DNA of 64,000 nucleotides, taken from positions 248,001 through 312,000 of the forward strand of contig JAPWGK010000002.1 in NCBI GenBank assembly GCA_029641185.1, in the 5' to 3' direction. Of this stretch, positions 35,500 through 47,100 are shown piece after piece (within the stretch, counting starts at the first letter, position 1; every line of letters begins with the position of its first letter). This stretch comes from Pseudofabraea citricarpa (taxonomy: Eukaryota > Ascomycota > Leotiomycetes > Helotiales > Dermateaceae). A model generated the notes under the pieces. That model was not told the origin of the DNA, searched no databases, and worked only from the letters and a program-made list of their open reading frames with translations. The translations under genes were made by a program, and so were the position numbers.

Positions 35500-36173
35500 G
35501 ATGCTTCAGCTATGTGTAATTCCTAAGGCTAAGAGTTCTCGTGCAAAGCGGAAGTCCTGGTCTGTAGTTAAATAGTGTCCCCTAGTAAGCAAGGTGAGAT
35601 AAAGTCTCCGGAAAGTGTCCGATAGCCACGGTGAGATGACAATATTGTTCAGCCAAGTAAGAATGATTTGAATATGATTTGTATAAATTTGATTTGGTGC
35701 CTGCCACTACGAGAAGGGGCGCGTTCTTCTTGCCCTAATCCGGGAAGTAAGTGACTTTACCCCTCGATTGATCTCACTTGTGTCCAGAAGATGACATAAA
35801 ATAGTGTCACATGATGGGCTTCACGTAAGTCAATAGCCACCTAGACTTCAGTACTTTCAATCCAACCACAGATTCGGCATAGGTAACTGATGGCATACCA
35901 CCTTGGAGAAGTCGCAATAAGATGCCAGATCTTGCTTGCTCAATCTCGGGTATTTATTGCAAGCAGCAATAAATCCCAAAGCCCACTGGTTCTCGGGGTG
36001 TCTATTTACCCTGGCTCAGGCTCATCTGATTTAGTCAGTATTCTGGATCTGGGAAAATAGGACCGAGGTATTGTCATTATTTAACATACCATGCTAGCAT
36101 GAAGTATCGCGGTACTCGTGATCTAGCTCTATAGATCACAGCCCCTTCAAGTCATAAGCGAAGGGCAAGTCTC
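35500..36173. other. intergenic, no gene seen
   Basis: This is the promoter side of the hydrolase gene and the 3' side of the MFS gene. There is a small inverted-looking element around 35949-35974 (tattgcaagcagcaataa). Nothing else is distinguishable. Confidence 0.5.
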
Positions 36174-38116
36174 TTACTTAGTTTGAGCAATAAGACCTTC
36201 CAGTTCTACATCTTCTTCGTCATCTCTCCCTTCTAGGAAGATCTCGTGTCCACTGCCCTCATATACCCAAAGGGCAGTGACAGAGCCAGCTGCTGCTGTA
36301 GCAGCAATACCCCACCATGCTGCTCCAACAACTCCGCTCTTGAGCCCGTTGCCATACCATAAGCCTCCAACAATGGGGCCGATAGTACGGAAAGACGCGG
36401 AAACACTTTGTCCTAGTCCATGGACCGTGCCCAGTACACTTGGGTGAGGAGAGCAGTTATTGAGTAAAATTATTGTTGCGGGCAGTGCAAATGTCCTGGC
36501 TGTAACCTGGAGAAGCAGCACCAAAGTGATACCAATCCATATGAAAATTCCGCCTGCTGCATTCGGAGGCTCCGTTGTGGATGGTAACACAGCAAGATAG
36601 GGGGCAAAAAGGTAAGCGAAAGGGAAAAGAAGAAGGAAAAAGCGGAAAGATCGTAACGTTCCAAGACGTGCCTGGACAGGCGGGTACAAGAAGATTTGGA
36701 GAATCATCCCGAGGACTCCTAGAATTGATGTTGCCAGACCAACAGTAGCGGCGGGCATAGCAAGACCCCCCGAGAAAACGAATGGCAGTGAGCGAACAGA
36801 TTCCGCAGCCAAAGGACGTGGTGTCGAAAGAAACAAGGACCATATATTAGTAAATCCACTGCCAAATATTAGTTTAGTTTTAGAGTAAATAATAGACCAG
36901 ACCTACCCAACGTGGAAATCAAAGAAGGCTGTAGTGACCAGAGTGAAAATGACATTGCGAGTAAAGATTCGATAAAAAGGTAACTTTTGGGCAGGGCGAT
37001 GGATGATCTCTTTTGGTTTGAACGCCGCTTCAAAATTCTCATCAGCAAGGTGAGGTGCACTTGAGTCGACTAAAGAATATCCGCCAGCATCAGATCCAAA
37101 TCGAATTATTTTTGTGATTCTTTGGGCCAAATCCAGACCCAGGTCATATTTTCCTCGTCGTTCCTTCAGTGTCTAAAAACGGTTAGCTCTTGTTAAATCA
37201 TTCTGAACATCCGCATTACCTCTTCAAGGAAGAAAAACACCAGGGCTGCTGTAATGGAGAGGGAAAGGGCGTTAAGAATGCTTGGTAGGGCATATGGGTA
37301 GTCTCTTAGCCATTGCGCCCCAAATATCGAGTCTTGACCAAAAATCCCAGGGAGTGTCAAAGCAGGGTCAGCAAGAAGTCCTCCCATAACTATTTTGAGG
37401 TCAGCAATGCACAATTACATATTCCGAGCAGTATGCATACTTGGACCCAATATTCCTGCAACGTTGAAGCTCATGGGCAACAACAAGAACGCTCTCGACT
37501 GGTATTTCTTTTCCTTTGTGATTTCGGCAATCATGGTTCGAATAATGCCCACCGTCCCATTGATACCTCCACCAAATACTCGGAATATAGCCGCCTGCCA
37601 GAATGTCGTCGCAAACCCATAACCAATGCAAGAAACTGCTGTCCCTGCCAATCCGACAAGTAGCACCAGCTTTCTGCCCCCAGAACTCGCATCTGCCGCC
37701 TTTCCCCATAACATGGCCGTGGCGACTTGCGCGCCCGTGAAACAACCTTGTAGTATTCCAGCCTGCGAAGCTATAGCTGCGTCGGACAAGGTGCGATCGA
37801 AGCTCTTCAGCTGGTAGAACATGTATGCTTGCAAGGACGCGACCTGGAGGAAATCAACCAAACGGCTTAGGAACAGAATTGCGAGCTGGTCCTTCCGCGG
37901 CAGAGACATCCATGTTACCGGCTGTGGTTTAATTGTGAAGGCATCGCGAACCGGTGTAGCTTCCGGATCGTTCCTGAATCGCGGCGGCAACGACAGCGTG
38001 TTGGAAGCAGAAATGGAATCGTGGCGGCGGTGCACACGGCTGGCCCCATCTCGCACAGGAGGCTCGAAGGCCTTGCTGGAAGCTTGCTGCTCAAAGACAG
38101 CACCTTCTTTAGACAT
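36174..38116 (-). CDS. DHA1-type MFS transporter, 4 exons, apparent frame break at last junction
   Basis: Exons 38116-37441, 37389-37220, 37172-36907 and 36856-36174 read as one transporter of about 600 residues with about 12 membrane segments. The N-terminus is long, polar and Ser/Arg-rich (about 75 residues). TM2 to loop 2-3 carries WGKAADASSGGRK, a variant of the MFS G-x-x-D-R/K-x-G-R/K signature. The third intron has one clear donor (GTAGGT) and one possible acceptor (GGCAG), yet that join leaves the last exon out of frame: total length is 3n+1. Exon 4 alone stays open for over 220 transporter-like codons (SLFLSTPRPLAAES). This is either a small indel in this copy, an assembly error, or non-canonical splicing. 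The substrate is unknown. Confidence 0.7.
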
Positions 38117-39066
38117 TGAGGATTAGGAGACGCTGCGGAGGGAAGGAAAGAAAAGGAATGAGAGGAGTAAAGACCGAGTAGAGCAGAGCAGAGAGAAGAA
38201 CAAGACTTAACGCGTGGAAGTGCTGCAAGTAAATTTGGACAAGGCCATGGCAGCCAAGCATCTCGGTGGGGGTCTCTCCAGGGTCTGCTGGTCTCGAGGA
38301 ACGAGTTGTGAGAGGACGAGATGAAAGCTTAGCATCGCAACACCGGAGCCCTTATCTCCTCGTGCTTCGCAGCTGTCGGAGTGAGTCCTGATGGTGTTTT
38401 CCGCACCGTCTTATGTGGACCATGCATAACTTGAGTGGCTGATGATGGAGGTTTGCGTGTGCGTTGTGCAGCGCCCCTGAATGAATTCGGACGGCGGAGC
38501 TGCAGGGGCAGATGGGCAGATGGGATGGTCATGTGACCCGACCACCGAGGATATCAACATCGACAAACAACATAACCACGCGGCAACTTCACATCCTTAC
38601 AGACGCTCTCGCACCTTCGCCCACGACGATCCCCCCTTTCCAGAGCTCGACTCCACGGCCCCCACCCGCCGTGTAGATTACATGGGGCATCATGACGTCG
38701 CACCCCTCCCAGCTTATCAGAACAACGTCTTCTGTTGCAGAAATAGTAACTTGGCGCGCGTCGTCCTAATTACGCATCCAGAGATTTTCAAGCCTCCCCC
38801 ACATTTTGATACAGGAGGGAACTGGTCCTCCGGTCTGAGGTAGCGTCGAATCATTGTAAGTCAGCGAGCAGCTAGACTCTAGAGCTCTCTCTCCTGAGTT
38901 ATGTTTCCTTCGAGTCTTGATCTCTTCTCCATACTCACACTGCCTACCAATGCGTTTCCCGTTCTTTGTTTGAGGCCTCATCTGCTCTGCCGGGTTGGTG
39001 TCGTGATATTGGACTTCTTCTTTTTACACTCTCTTTAAAACACTCTTCATCTATTGCTCGCTTGCA
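38117..39066. promoter_or_regulatory. divergent promoter region, MFS (-) and arylsulfotransferase (+)
   Basis: These 950 nt separate divergent starts. Short CT-rich and GA-rich stretches occur close to both start codons (for example tctctttaaaacactcttc just upstream of 39067), as in many fungal promoters. No gene was seen. Confidence 0.45.
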
Positions 39067-40902
39067 ATGCGTTCCGCCAATATTTTCTTTCTCTTATGCT
39101 CGATAGCTCACGTCTTCGCTGATGCAGAGCCTTACTTTCACAGTGATGCTTTTGAAAATGGCGAATATGGACCTTATCCCACACAATCATACTTCTCCAC
39201 GAAAATTATCTCTCCACGACTGAACATCCTGCAGAGCGATAGACAATGCGATGACAGTTCGTATACTATGATCACGCCAAGAGGGGTTCGCGTACAGAAC
39301 CCTATGGCCATGATATTGGATGCCAAGGGCCATCTGATATGGGCGAAAGGAAACTACGGCCAAGTGTATAATCTGAAGGTGCAGAAGTACAAAGGCAGAG
39401 ACTACCTGACTTTCTGGGCTGGAGATGACACGGTCGGAGGTCACGGTGCGGGGTATTATCATATGGTAGGTATTATATACTTCAAACATGACAAATTTTT
39501 CTAACAAATTCGTAGCTAGACAACACATACCTGGAAGTATATAAGCTAAAAGCAGCTGGAGGGTTGGGTGGTGATTTACATGAGTTCCGTATTACAGATC
39601 AAGGGACAGCACTCATTTCAGTGTACGAGGTCGAGAAGATTGACCTTTCCAATGTGGGAGGCAAGCAAGGAGGAAAGATCTGGGATTGCCTGGTGCAAGA
39701 GATCAATATCGAGACAGGAGAATTGGTCTTCGAATGGCACGCAGCCGACTACTTCCACGCAACAGAGAGTGCAAAACAACTTGGAACTACCGGAGGAGCA
39801 ACGCTGGCCGGAAAGCCTTTCGACTACTTCCATATGAACAGCATCGATAAAGACCCCAAGGGCAACTACTTGGTATCGAGCAGGTACATGCGATCGATCA
39901 CTTACTTCTCAGGCAAGACAGGTGAAATCATCTGGGTTCTGGGTGGTGCTCAGAATATGTTTAGAGACTTATCAGGAGGTTCTGCTACCAACTTCGCTTA
40001 CCAGCATAATGCTGAGTGGCATGACGACTATACGACCATCACAGTCTTTGACAACGCAGCTGCTGAAGAGCAGCAGCCGACGTCAGACTATACGCGTGGT
40101 CTTCGAATCAAGATCGATGAGAGAGAGATGACTGCTGAATTGGTGGCGGAATATATTAACCCAAACCGGATCCGAGCCATCTCACAAGGCTCTCTCCAGG
40201 TCATGGACAACGGGAATGTCTTCATGGGGTATGGTAATAGTGGAGCATTTACCGAGTTTGCTCCTAACGGTACTGCCTTGTGCGATACTCATATGGGACC
40301 GCAAGCCTGGTTCGGCAGTGGGGATATACAATCCTATCGTGCATTTAAATACGAATGGCATGGCTACCCTGCGACAAAGCCCGATTCAAAACTCGTTTAT
40401 GGCGAGGGCGTGACTTACTACGTAAGTTGGAATGGAGCAACAGAGGTAGTGAAATGGGTTTTACAAGCAGCACATACTCCCATGGTGGATGATAAAGAAT
40501 GGCAGAATATCAACGCCACGCTCAAGGTCGGATTTGAATCAAGTTTCGAACTTGACGAGTCCTGCCCGAGATACTTGCGAAGTCTGGCTATTGATGATAA
40601 GGGCAAGGTATTAGGTGTGAGCGAGATCTTTGATGCTGAACAAGAAAAGGTATATTCAATTGAATCCCTTTTTTCCCCCGAGAAAAAACTAACTCCTTTC
40701 TCAACAGATCTACGACATGCCACCAATTCAAATCGAAGGTGACGATACTGTTCTCCTCAAAATCTTGATGGGGTTCTCAGCATTGACTGGCGTCGTCATC
40801 TGCCTGCACGAAGTTCTTACCGGAAAGAGAAAATTAAGATTTCAAAGGCTACATTATCTGATCAATTTCTGGACTCCGATCAGATCTCATTCCCTTGTTT
40901 AA
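39067..40902 (+). CDS. arylsulfotransferase-domain membrane protein, 3 exons, 575 aa
   Basis: The join 39067-39465, 39516-40649, 40708-40902 gives 575 residues. It starts with a signal peptide (MRSANIFFLLCSIAHVFADA). The body is the fungal Arylsulfotran_2 type beta-propeller: NPMAMILDAKGHLIWA, YLTFWAGDD, DLHEFRITDQGTALI, HMNSIDKDPKGNYLVSSR, IIWVLGG, FAYQHNAEWHDD and MGYGNSGAFTEF. The last exon adds a single hydrophobic segment (about KILMGFSALTGVVICLHEV) and a short basic tail, so it should be a type I membrane protein with an exterior or lumenal catalytic domain. Bacterial relatives move sulfate between phenols; fungal members have no proven reaction. The histidines in HGAGYYHM and QHNAEWHDD are candidate active-site residues. 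Confidence 0.87.
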
Positions 40903-43900
40903 AAAGTTTTCTAGCCCTTTTACTTCTTCTTTCCTTTGTACCCTTGTTTAAACGAGATCATGATACCCCTGTTGGCAAAGCTAGCTATTCAGAAATACAG
41001 ACATAAAATATTCTTATTCAGAGTTTGATGTGACCGACTTGGAGATCGGTTGTGGCTGACTTCAGTACTGTCCAATACAATCGATACGAGGAATACGAGG
41101 AACAAGGGAGAGAGAAGCGCAAGGAAGATGCCGATCGGTTAACTTTCCCTTCCTCGGCTCGGAAAGAGGTACAGTAGCAGGAAAGCAAAATATCCATCCT
41201 AAGAAAAGCCTCATCCTGCAAGATGGGACAGCTCTCTCATCGCGGTACGATCCAATTTTCTGTTCAATACTCCGTATGATGATAATAATCAGAAATCCAC
41301 TTGCACGTTGATTCAAATATTTCATAACTCTGCACAGAATCTTGCATAAATCCTGCATGTCTTATCTTATCAGATCGCATCCCACCTCTCTCCAACTCCA
41401 ACGATCCAAAACTCCCTCAAGGACAATAAAACACGGCCACTCTTTCCCATCAGCTTACGCGTCTTTCGTCTTTCCCCCTCCAACCAAAGGGAAAAGACGG
41501 AAACTCGGCGCTTACGGTCTCTTCTAAGTCTTCTGTGTAAACTCCGATGTCCGAGATGAAGGTTTTCGCTTCACGACTCACGCCGAGTCAAGCGGGTTCA
41601 AATGTTCAAATGCATGTTTCAGATCGCTTTTTGGATTTCTTTGGTCTTTAGGACTCCGAGCTCTTGAGTCCTGACCCGCATGCGCGTGTCGCCTCAGCAT
41701 GGTCCAACCGCCGTGGTGACGGAAGGGAGATGCATCACGACAGAGAGTACTAGTACTAGTAGCTACCTATGTGAGCGACAACAGCACGACAGAGGATATC
41801 TGAGCAACCTCAAACCCAGAACGTGTACGCGTTTCGCGTCTCATGTATCCATTTCGTTTTGAGGCATTGGCTTCTGTGCAGCGGTTCAGAGAATCGAGAT
41901 CCGGGAACTAGACGTGAGCTGACGCGGACAGGACTGGACTGGACTGGAATGTATCGGTGGCGATGCTTGCAAGGAAAAGAAAACAAAAACAAAACAAAAC
42001 AATCAAGTCGTGATGCTCGGTGTCATGTTGTTCTGTGCGCGGGAACTCGTCTTCCCTTCGTCTTCGGAGCGTCGCAACGATCTGAAATGGATGGGTGGAG
42101 TGGGTTGGTTTCGTAAGTATTTTTGGGGAGTCTGAGAACCTTTTTTTTGGGTTCGGTTTGGTTTGGTTCTGGGGTGCTCGATTATTAGATGAAGAGTTCG
42201 GGAATTATCGGTGGACATTGGCTTGATTATATGTAAGGTATGTTGGTAATGGTGGTATGGATATTGGATGTTTGGGGGGTTGGACCTGGGATGAACTGGT
42301 TGTAAAATTTAAAATGGATATCTGTTTTTTTCTCTCTCAATTCATCGTTCTGACTTTTCATGATGTGAACTTATAGGGATTGTTTCTTTAGACTTGTGGC
42401 TATATGGTCGCGCTATAATAGAGGATGTATGCTTTGCTATTTGTGAAAATTATATTTTCAAGTCTGATATTGTTTTATTCGGGCGGAAGATTGCGGCAGA
42501 GGAGATGATGATTACAAGAGCCACAAGGAAAACCCTCTTAGCATTCAACTTATATGCAAGCAAGGTCTTCTACGTTTCCTAACATGTAAAAAGGAAAGGA
42601 GGTGAGAAAGGAAATAGGTGGCGCGAAATCAAAGTATAAACTCTCCTCGCTTCGCTGCCTGGAATCCTGAATTTTGCTCCAAGAGCGTTTAACCCAAACC
42701 GAATTTGACTTTCTGTCCTCCAATGGTTATATCAATAGATAGATAACCTAAGTTTAATGATTCGAGAATAGAGAAAGGGGGAAACAAACAGAGAAGATGT
42801 ACAAAAATAGAATGTGTATTTACTATTTGCTCGCTTCGGTGCTTCTTAGCATCATGAGGATAGAAAGGGAGAAGGTAATCGTAAGTTATTGCCAACTTGC
42901 ACGGATAATTACAAAACTCGGTTTATTTATATATGTTTATTTATTATGTAATTTTCAGAGGATAACGAATCAAGTGCTTTCCAGAAACTGTTTATGAAAA
43001 ATTAATTGAGAACTCCATGCTCGACCTCGGGTAAATGCTTAAGCTCGATTGATTAGCAAGCACGGTTTACTTGCGAGAAGCAACGTTACTATCCCCTGTA
43101 ATCAAACCCACTTATTGGTATGTCGAGTAAAGACTGGCAGCTTCAAATATCAAGAGAGCAGCGGGAAAGCCGGTACTGCTAGATCGTGATAGCTTTGTGG
43201 AATTCTAACAGGCGAGCAGGTGATACTTAATTTCCTAAACTGCTTGGGATTTTAAGATGGCAATGCTCAGGATCAAAATGTCTGGCGATATATTCAATAG
43301 GGCAGATCATGATAACACAAACGATATACTGTTGTCAATAAGTATTCTGTTATCATCTAATTTGCCAAAGAAAAGAAGAGAAGTGGAGCGGGACGAGCAA
43401 ACAAATCCGCGGATCGGTAATATATTTGAAGGGCACCTCCATATTATCTTTGGAATGGGTTTATATAGCGCGGAATATAGTTGTGGCGAAACTCCTGATT
43501 ATAATAAGAGAAGATAGTTGGTTGGTTGAGGTATAATTTATAGGCTCTCTCACGCCTATTTTGGCATAGAACACGACTGGGATTATTCTATATAGGTTTA
43601 GCAGCGCAGAAAGTTCTAAAGTTACCTATATACATTCCTCTAGGATTATCACATGTTCCCTTTGTAACGACTAGCATCGCATTTTAATCTGTCAGATAAG
43701 AGTATACGTGGAGAGTAAATCACCCATAGTCATGTAAATCTGAAGACCGAAGACCTTCAAGGCTTACCACAGGGGTTTAATTGATACTTGGGTTATACGC
43801 TGGAATTTATTTGGTGGAAGAGTAAAAATGACTGAGCTTATCTCTGTGACGTCGATGCTGAAATACACCAGCCAGTAGACACCTAAAGCGCTAAGATATC

Positions 43901-44967
43901 CCGCTAATGCAAGGAACCTCTATGACCTGCCTTAGAGACTCAACACAACCAGGTAAAAATAAATATAAGGTCTAAACTCTGGCAGAACACTCTCTAGGTC
44001 TTGATGGTTTATAGAATTTCAAAATATTCATCACATGGGAAGAATATACCTTATCTCGACCACCTCACCTCTCCGACCGACAACAACAAAGTGTGAATCA
44101 TACCAGAGATAATGATCACGTACATCCACCTCCCTATCCACATTCACCTCCCCAAGAATGGAACATCTTAGTCAATCCCATCATAAACCTGAACACGAGC
44201 GTCCTTGTTGATTCGTGGCGTAATGATGTTTGTTTGCGGCGCAAGGCTGACTGCTCATGCTCCTGATAAAATATCCCCTTCCTCGCTTAACCGGCCATGT
44301 TTTACCTTTGCCGAGCCCAATTTAACCCCACGCCAATGTTTCTCCAAGCCGAGAATGGGGAAAATACCAAGACCGGTTGAACTCCAGAGCATTCTACGCG
44401 ATTGAAATGCCCTCGATTCCTATCATTTGAACATTTCGTCAGATTTGGATCCAACAGATAGTTGGAAAGTCAATCATAGAATAGAGGCTTCATGTGAAGT
44501 CAGCGGGCCGTTCGGACACCCAGACAAGCCGATTCGCCCAGCTCCCAAGCGAGCTCTCCCCGAACGAGTAACCAAATCCCTAGCCAAGATTGTCTTATCG
44601 CCCTATCAAATCTTCCTTATCTCTGACCTGGCCGTGTCTTCCCGTTACAAACTTCACAATGAGCCCCAGCGACTGCTTGATATTCAGCTTCAAATTTCAT
44701 ATTTACTGTACTGCCAAGCAGGCCAAGTCACTTGGCTTTACCAAATAAGATAAACAATGGAGCCCAACTTCCTGCTGATAAGGAAATCTCCTCTGGTCTG
44801 TAGATAGCTGGGACCATGGCCTCCGAAGCTACTTCCCAGCACAGCCAGAGATCCGGGGAATGCAGGTCTATTTAATAGCTCTGTGCCCTCTCCCGCGCGT
44901 GCAGTCTTTCTCAGCGTAGCATTGACAGATCTCAAACCGTGAGAACGTCTTATCGTCGACCGGCAAC
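40903..44967. promoter_or_regulatory. 4 kb gene-free region ending in a GATA-rich promoter of the ammonium permease
   Basis: No ORF in this stretch looks like protein. The distal part holds simple stretches (ggactggactggactgg near 41931-41947, aaaacaaaaacaaaacaaaac near 41980-42000). The proximal kilobase carries many GATA-factor core sites (HGATAR) in both orientations: about 43694, 44050, 44264, 44594, 44615, 44748, 44776, 44802 and 44949. Fungal ammonium permeases are classical targets of AreA/Nit2-type GATA factors, so this looks like the nitrogen-responsive promoter. Binding is not shown. Confidence 0.55.
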
Positions 44968-46571
44968 ATGAGTACTATTGTAAGCAGCATCTTCTCGTTG
45001 GTAGTAAATGTCGTCACCATATTCTAACCATACACTAGCCAGAATACGATCCGTCTATGCCCAATGGAGGCAACGTTAGAGAAGTCGATGTCAACGCCCA
45101 ATATGCTGGCCTCGAATTTCACTACGTGTATCTGATGATATGTGCCTTTATCGTATGGCCTATCATCCCAGGTATCGGATTCTTTTATGGAGGTCTCGCA
45201 CGTCGAAAGTCAGCCCTTTCGTGTCTCTTCCAGAGTTTCATGATCGCCGCTGTCTCGACATTCCAATGGATGTTCTGGGGATACTCCTTGACCTATTCTC
45301 GTACGGCCGGGCCATTCATTGGAAACCTTAAGAACTTTGGAATGAGAAATGTTACTGCTGCTCCTTCTCCTGGAAGTCCGTTGATTCCCGAAATCGTGTT
45401 CGCCTTTTATCAACTTCTCTTCTGGTCAGTCACCATCTTGCCATATTACTGGGTATTGTTTACTGACTCTGCGTAGCGCGGCGACAGTTCAGATTGTGAT
45501 TGGAGGTTCTTTCGAGAGAGGACGTATCGTCCCATCTCTTGTTTTCGCTTTCTGCTGGGCTACTGTCGTTTACTGCCCTCTTGCATGCTGGACATGGAAC
45601 TCTAACGGCTGGCTATTCAACCTTCCATCTCTTGACTTCGCTGGTGGTGGACCTGTGCACATTGCATCAGGCTGGTCTGCTCTTGCGTATGCTTTCGTTC
45701 TCGGAAAGCGCAAGACTCCTGGAGAGAAGATGCATAGCAAGCCACATAACCCCACACTTGTATTCTTGGGCACGGTTCTGATTGTTTTCGGATGGTTCGG
45801 TTTCAACGGAGGCTCCTCCTTGAACGCCAGCATCAGATCAATGTATGTTGTCTTCAACACCAACGTCGCTTCCAGCTTTGGTATCCTCGGTTGGGTTCTT
45901 GTTGATTACTTCATGCACGGCAAGAAGTTCAGCCTTGTTGGCGCTTGTGAAGGTGCTATCGCTGGTCTTGTAGGTATCACCCCTGCTGCCGGTTACGTTA
46001 CCATCTGGTTGGCTGCAGTAATTGGCTTCTTAACTGCTGCTGGATGTGCTTCTCTCCGCAACCTCAACAGCTGGTTGCGTATTGACGAGGGTCTTGAGGT
46101 CTTTAAGCTCCATGGCGTTGGTGGAATCATCGGCAGTTTCCTGACTGGTATCTTTGCTACCTCCACAGGTGAGTTACCCTACAATTCTAGATTATTAGAC
46201 CCTGCTAATTTAATGCAGTATCCCTCCTTGATGGATCAAGTGAATACTCTGGAGCTCTTGATGGAGTTGGTATTCAAGTTGGCAGACAACTTGCTGACAT
46301 CACCTCCATTTCCGCTTATTCATTCGTCGTATCTCTTGTTCTCCTCTACATCATCAACTACATCCCAGGCTTGAAACTTCGTGTAAGCGAAGAGGCCGAG
46401 CTGAAGGGGTTGGATTTCGATCAATTCTTCGAGGAGCAAATTGGTGATTACTCATTCTTTGAAGAAATCAACGGCAGGAGAAACGGCATTATTACCTCGC
46501 CAGGAACTCCCCCACCACAAGAGATTTCCGATAACGGCGCGGAGTCGGAGGATAGCATCAAGAAGGCTTAG
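44968..46571 (+). CDS. ammonium permease (Amt/Mep family), 4 exons, 480 aa
   Basis: The join 44968-44979, 45039-45424, 45477-46168, 46219-46571 gives 480 residues. The first exon has only 12 nt (MSTI) and is joined to PEYDPSMPNGG, the normal N-terminus of fungal Mep proteins. About 11 membrane helices follow. Key residues are visible: FFYGGLARRKSALSCLFQS after TM1, the twin pore histidines in PVHIASGWSAL and LHGVGGIIGSFLTG, and the signature FGWFGFNGGSSLN. The cytosolic C-tail begins at LKLRVSEEAELKGLD, the conserved coupling region, and ends in an acidic and Ser-rich piece. It imports ammonium at the plasma membrane. The upstream GATA clusters suggest nitrogen control. It resembles the MepA/MeaA type, but the exact ortholog cannot be named. 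Confidence 0.94.
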
Positions 46572-47100
46572 ATTATCTTTTCGGGTGTTTTGATTTGTTG
46601 GAATAGTTAAAGAGTCATACTTAAAGACAAGGATACTTCGATATATCAGGCTGAGAGGTCACAGGTATCTACTAAATATAATATTATCTCTTGTGTAACA
46701 ACGCTCGCTATATTACCAGTTCCTCTGGAGTTCGGCATAATTCTTAGCTGAAGTACTTCGCACGTGTTTCTTTGTTCCGATACTTTTGTTCATAATGACA
46801 ACATAAAAACATAAAAAGGGAGAAGCGAGGCGAAATATTAGTTAATGAAGTGAAGTACTAAACTTCAGCTATGATCATGTGAGGTGTACTGATAACATAA
46901 TAGCAAAAGACTTGTGCCGCCTTGCGATGTATAGAGATTGTACAGTGACTCCCATGGTGCAGATTAGTTGAGTTTAATTTTGAGTAGACAAAGGGGACTG
47001 GCATATTTATATTTCATAAAAGGATTAATATATACGGTAGACACCTTAATCTAAAGGGAAGCTTATCATCTCAATCATTATTACAGCATATTAAGTTCCC
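46572..47100. other. convergent intergenic region with dispersed repeat copy 2
   Basis: About 530 AT-rich nt between the 3' ends of the ammonium permease and a transcription factor. It contains a diverged copy of the repeat seen at 12278. Confidence 0.55.
46705..46795 (+). repeat. dispersed repeat, copy 2 (partner at 12278-12360)
   Basis: It shares ccagttcctctggagttc, aattctta, a cgcac segment and tccgatactttt with copy 1, in order and at similar spacing. It lies in non-coding DNA just past the ammonium permease. Confidence 0.6.

Noticed and set aside
35949..35974. Short inverted-looking element in a hydrolase promoter
   Set aside because: Too short and imperfect to separate from chance in AT-rich DNA; not listed as a site.
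44427..44753. 108-codon ORF upstream of the ammonium permease
   Set aside because: It lies within the GATA-rich promoter; the translation shows no recognisable fold or family and no codon bias.
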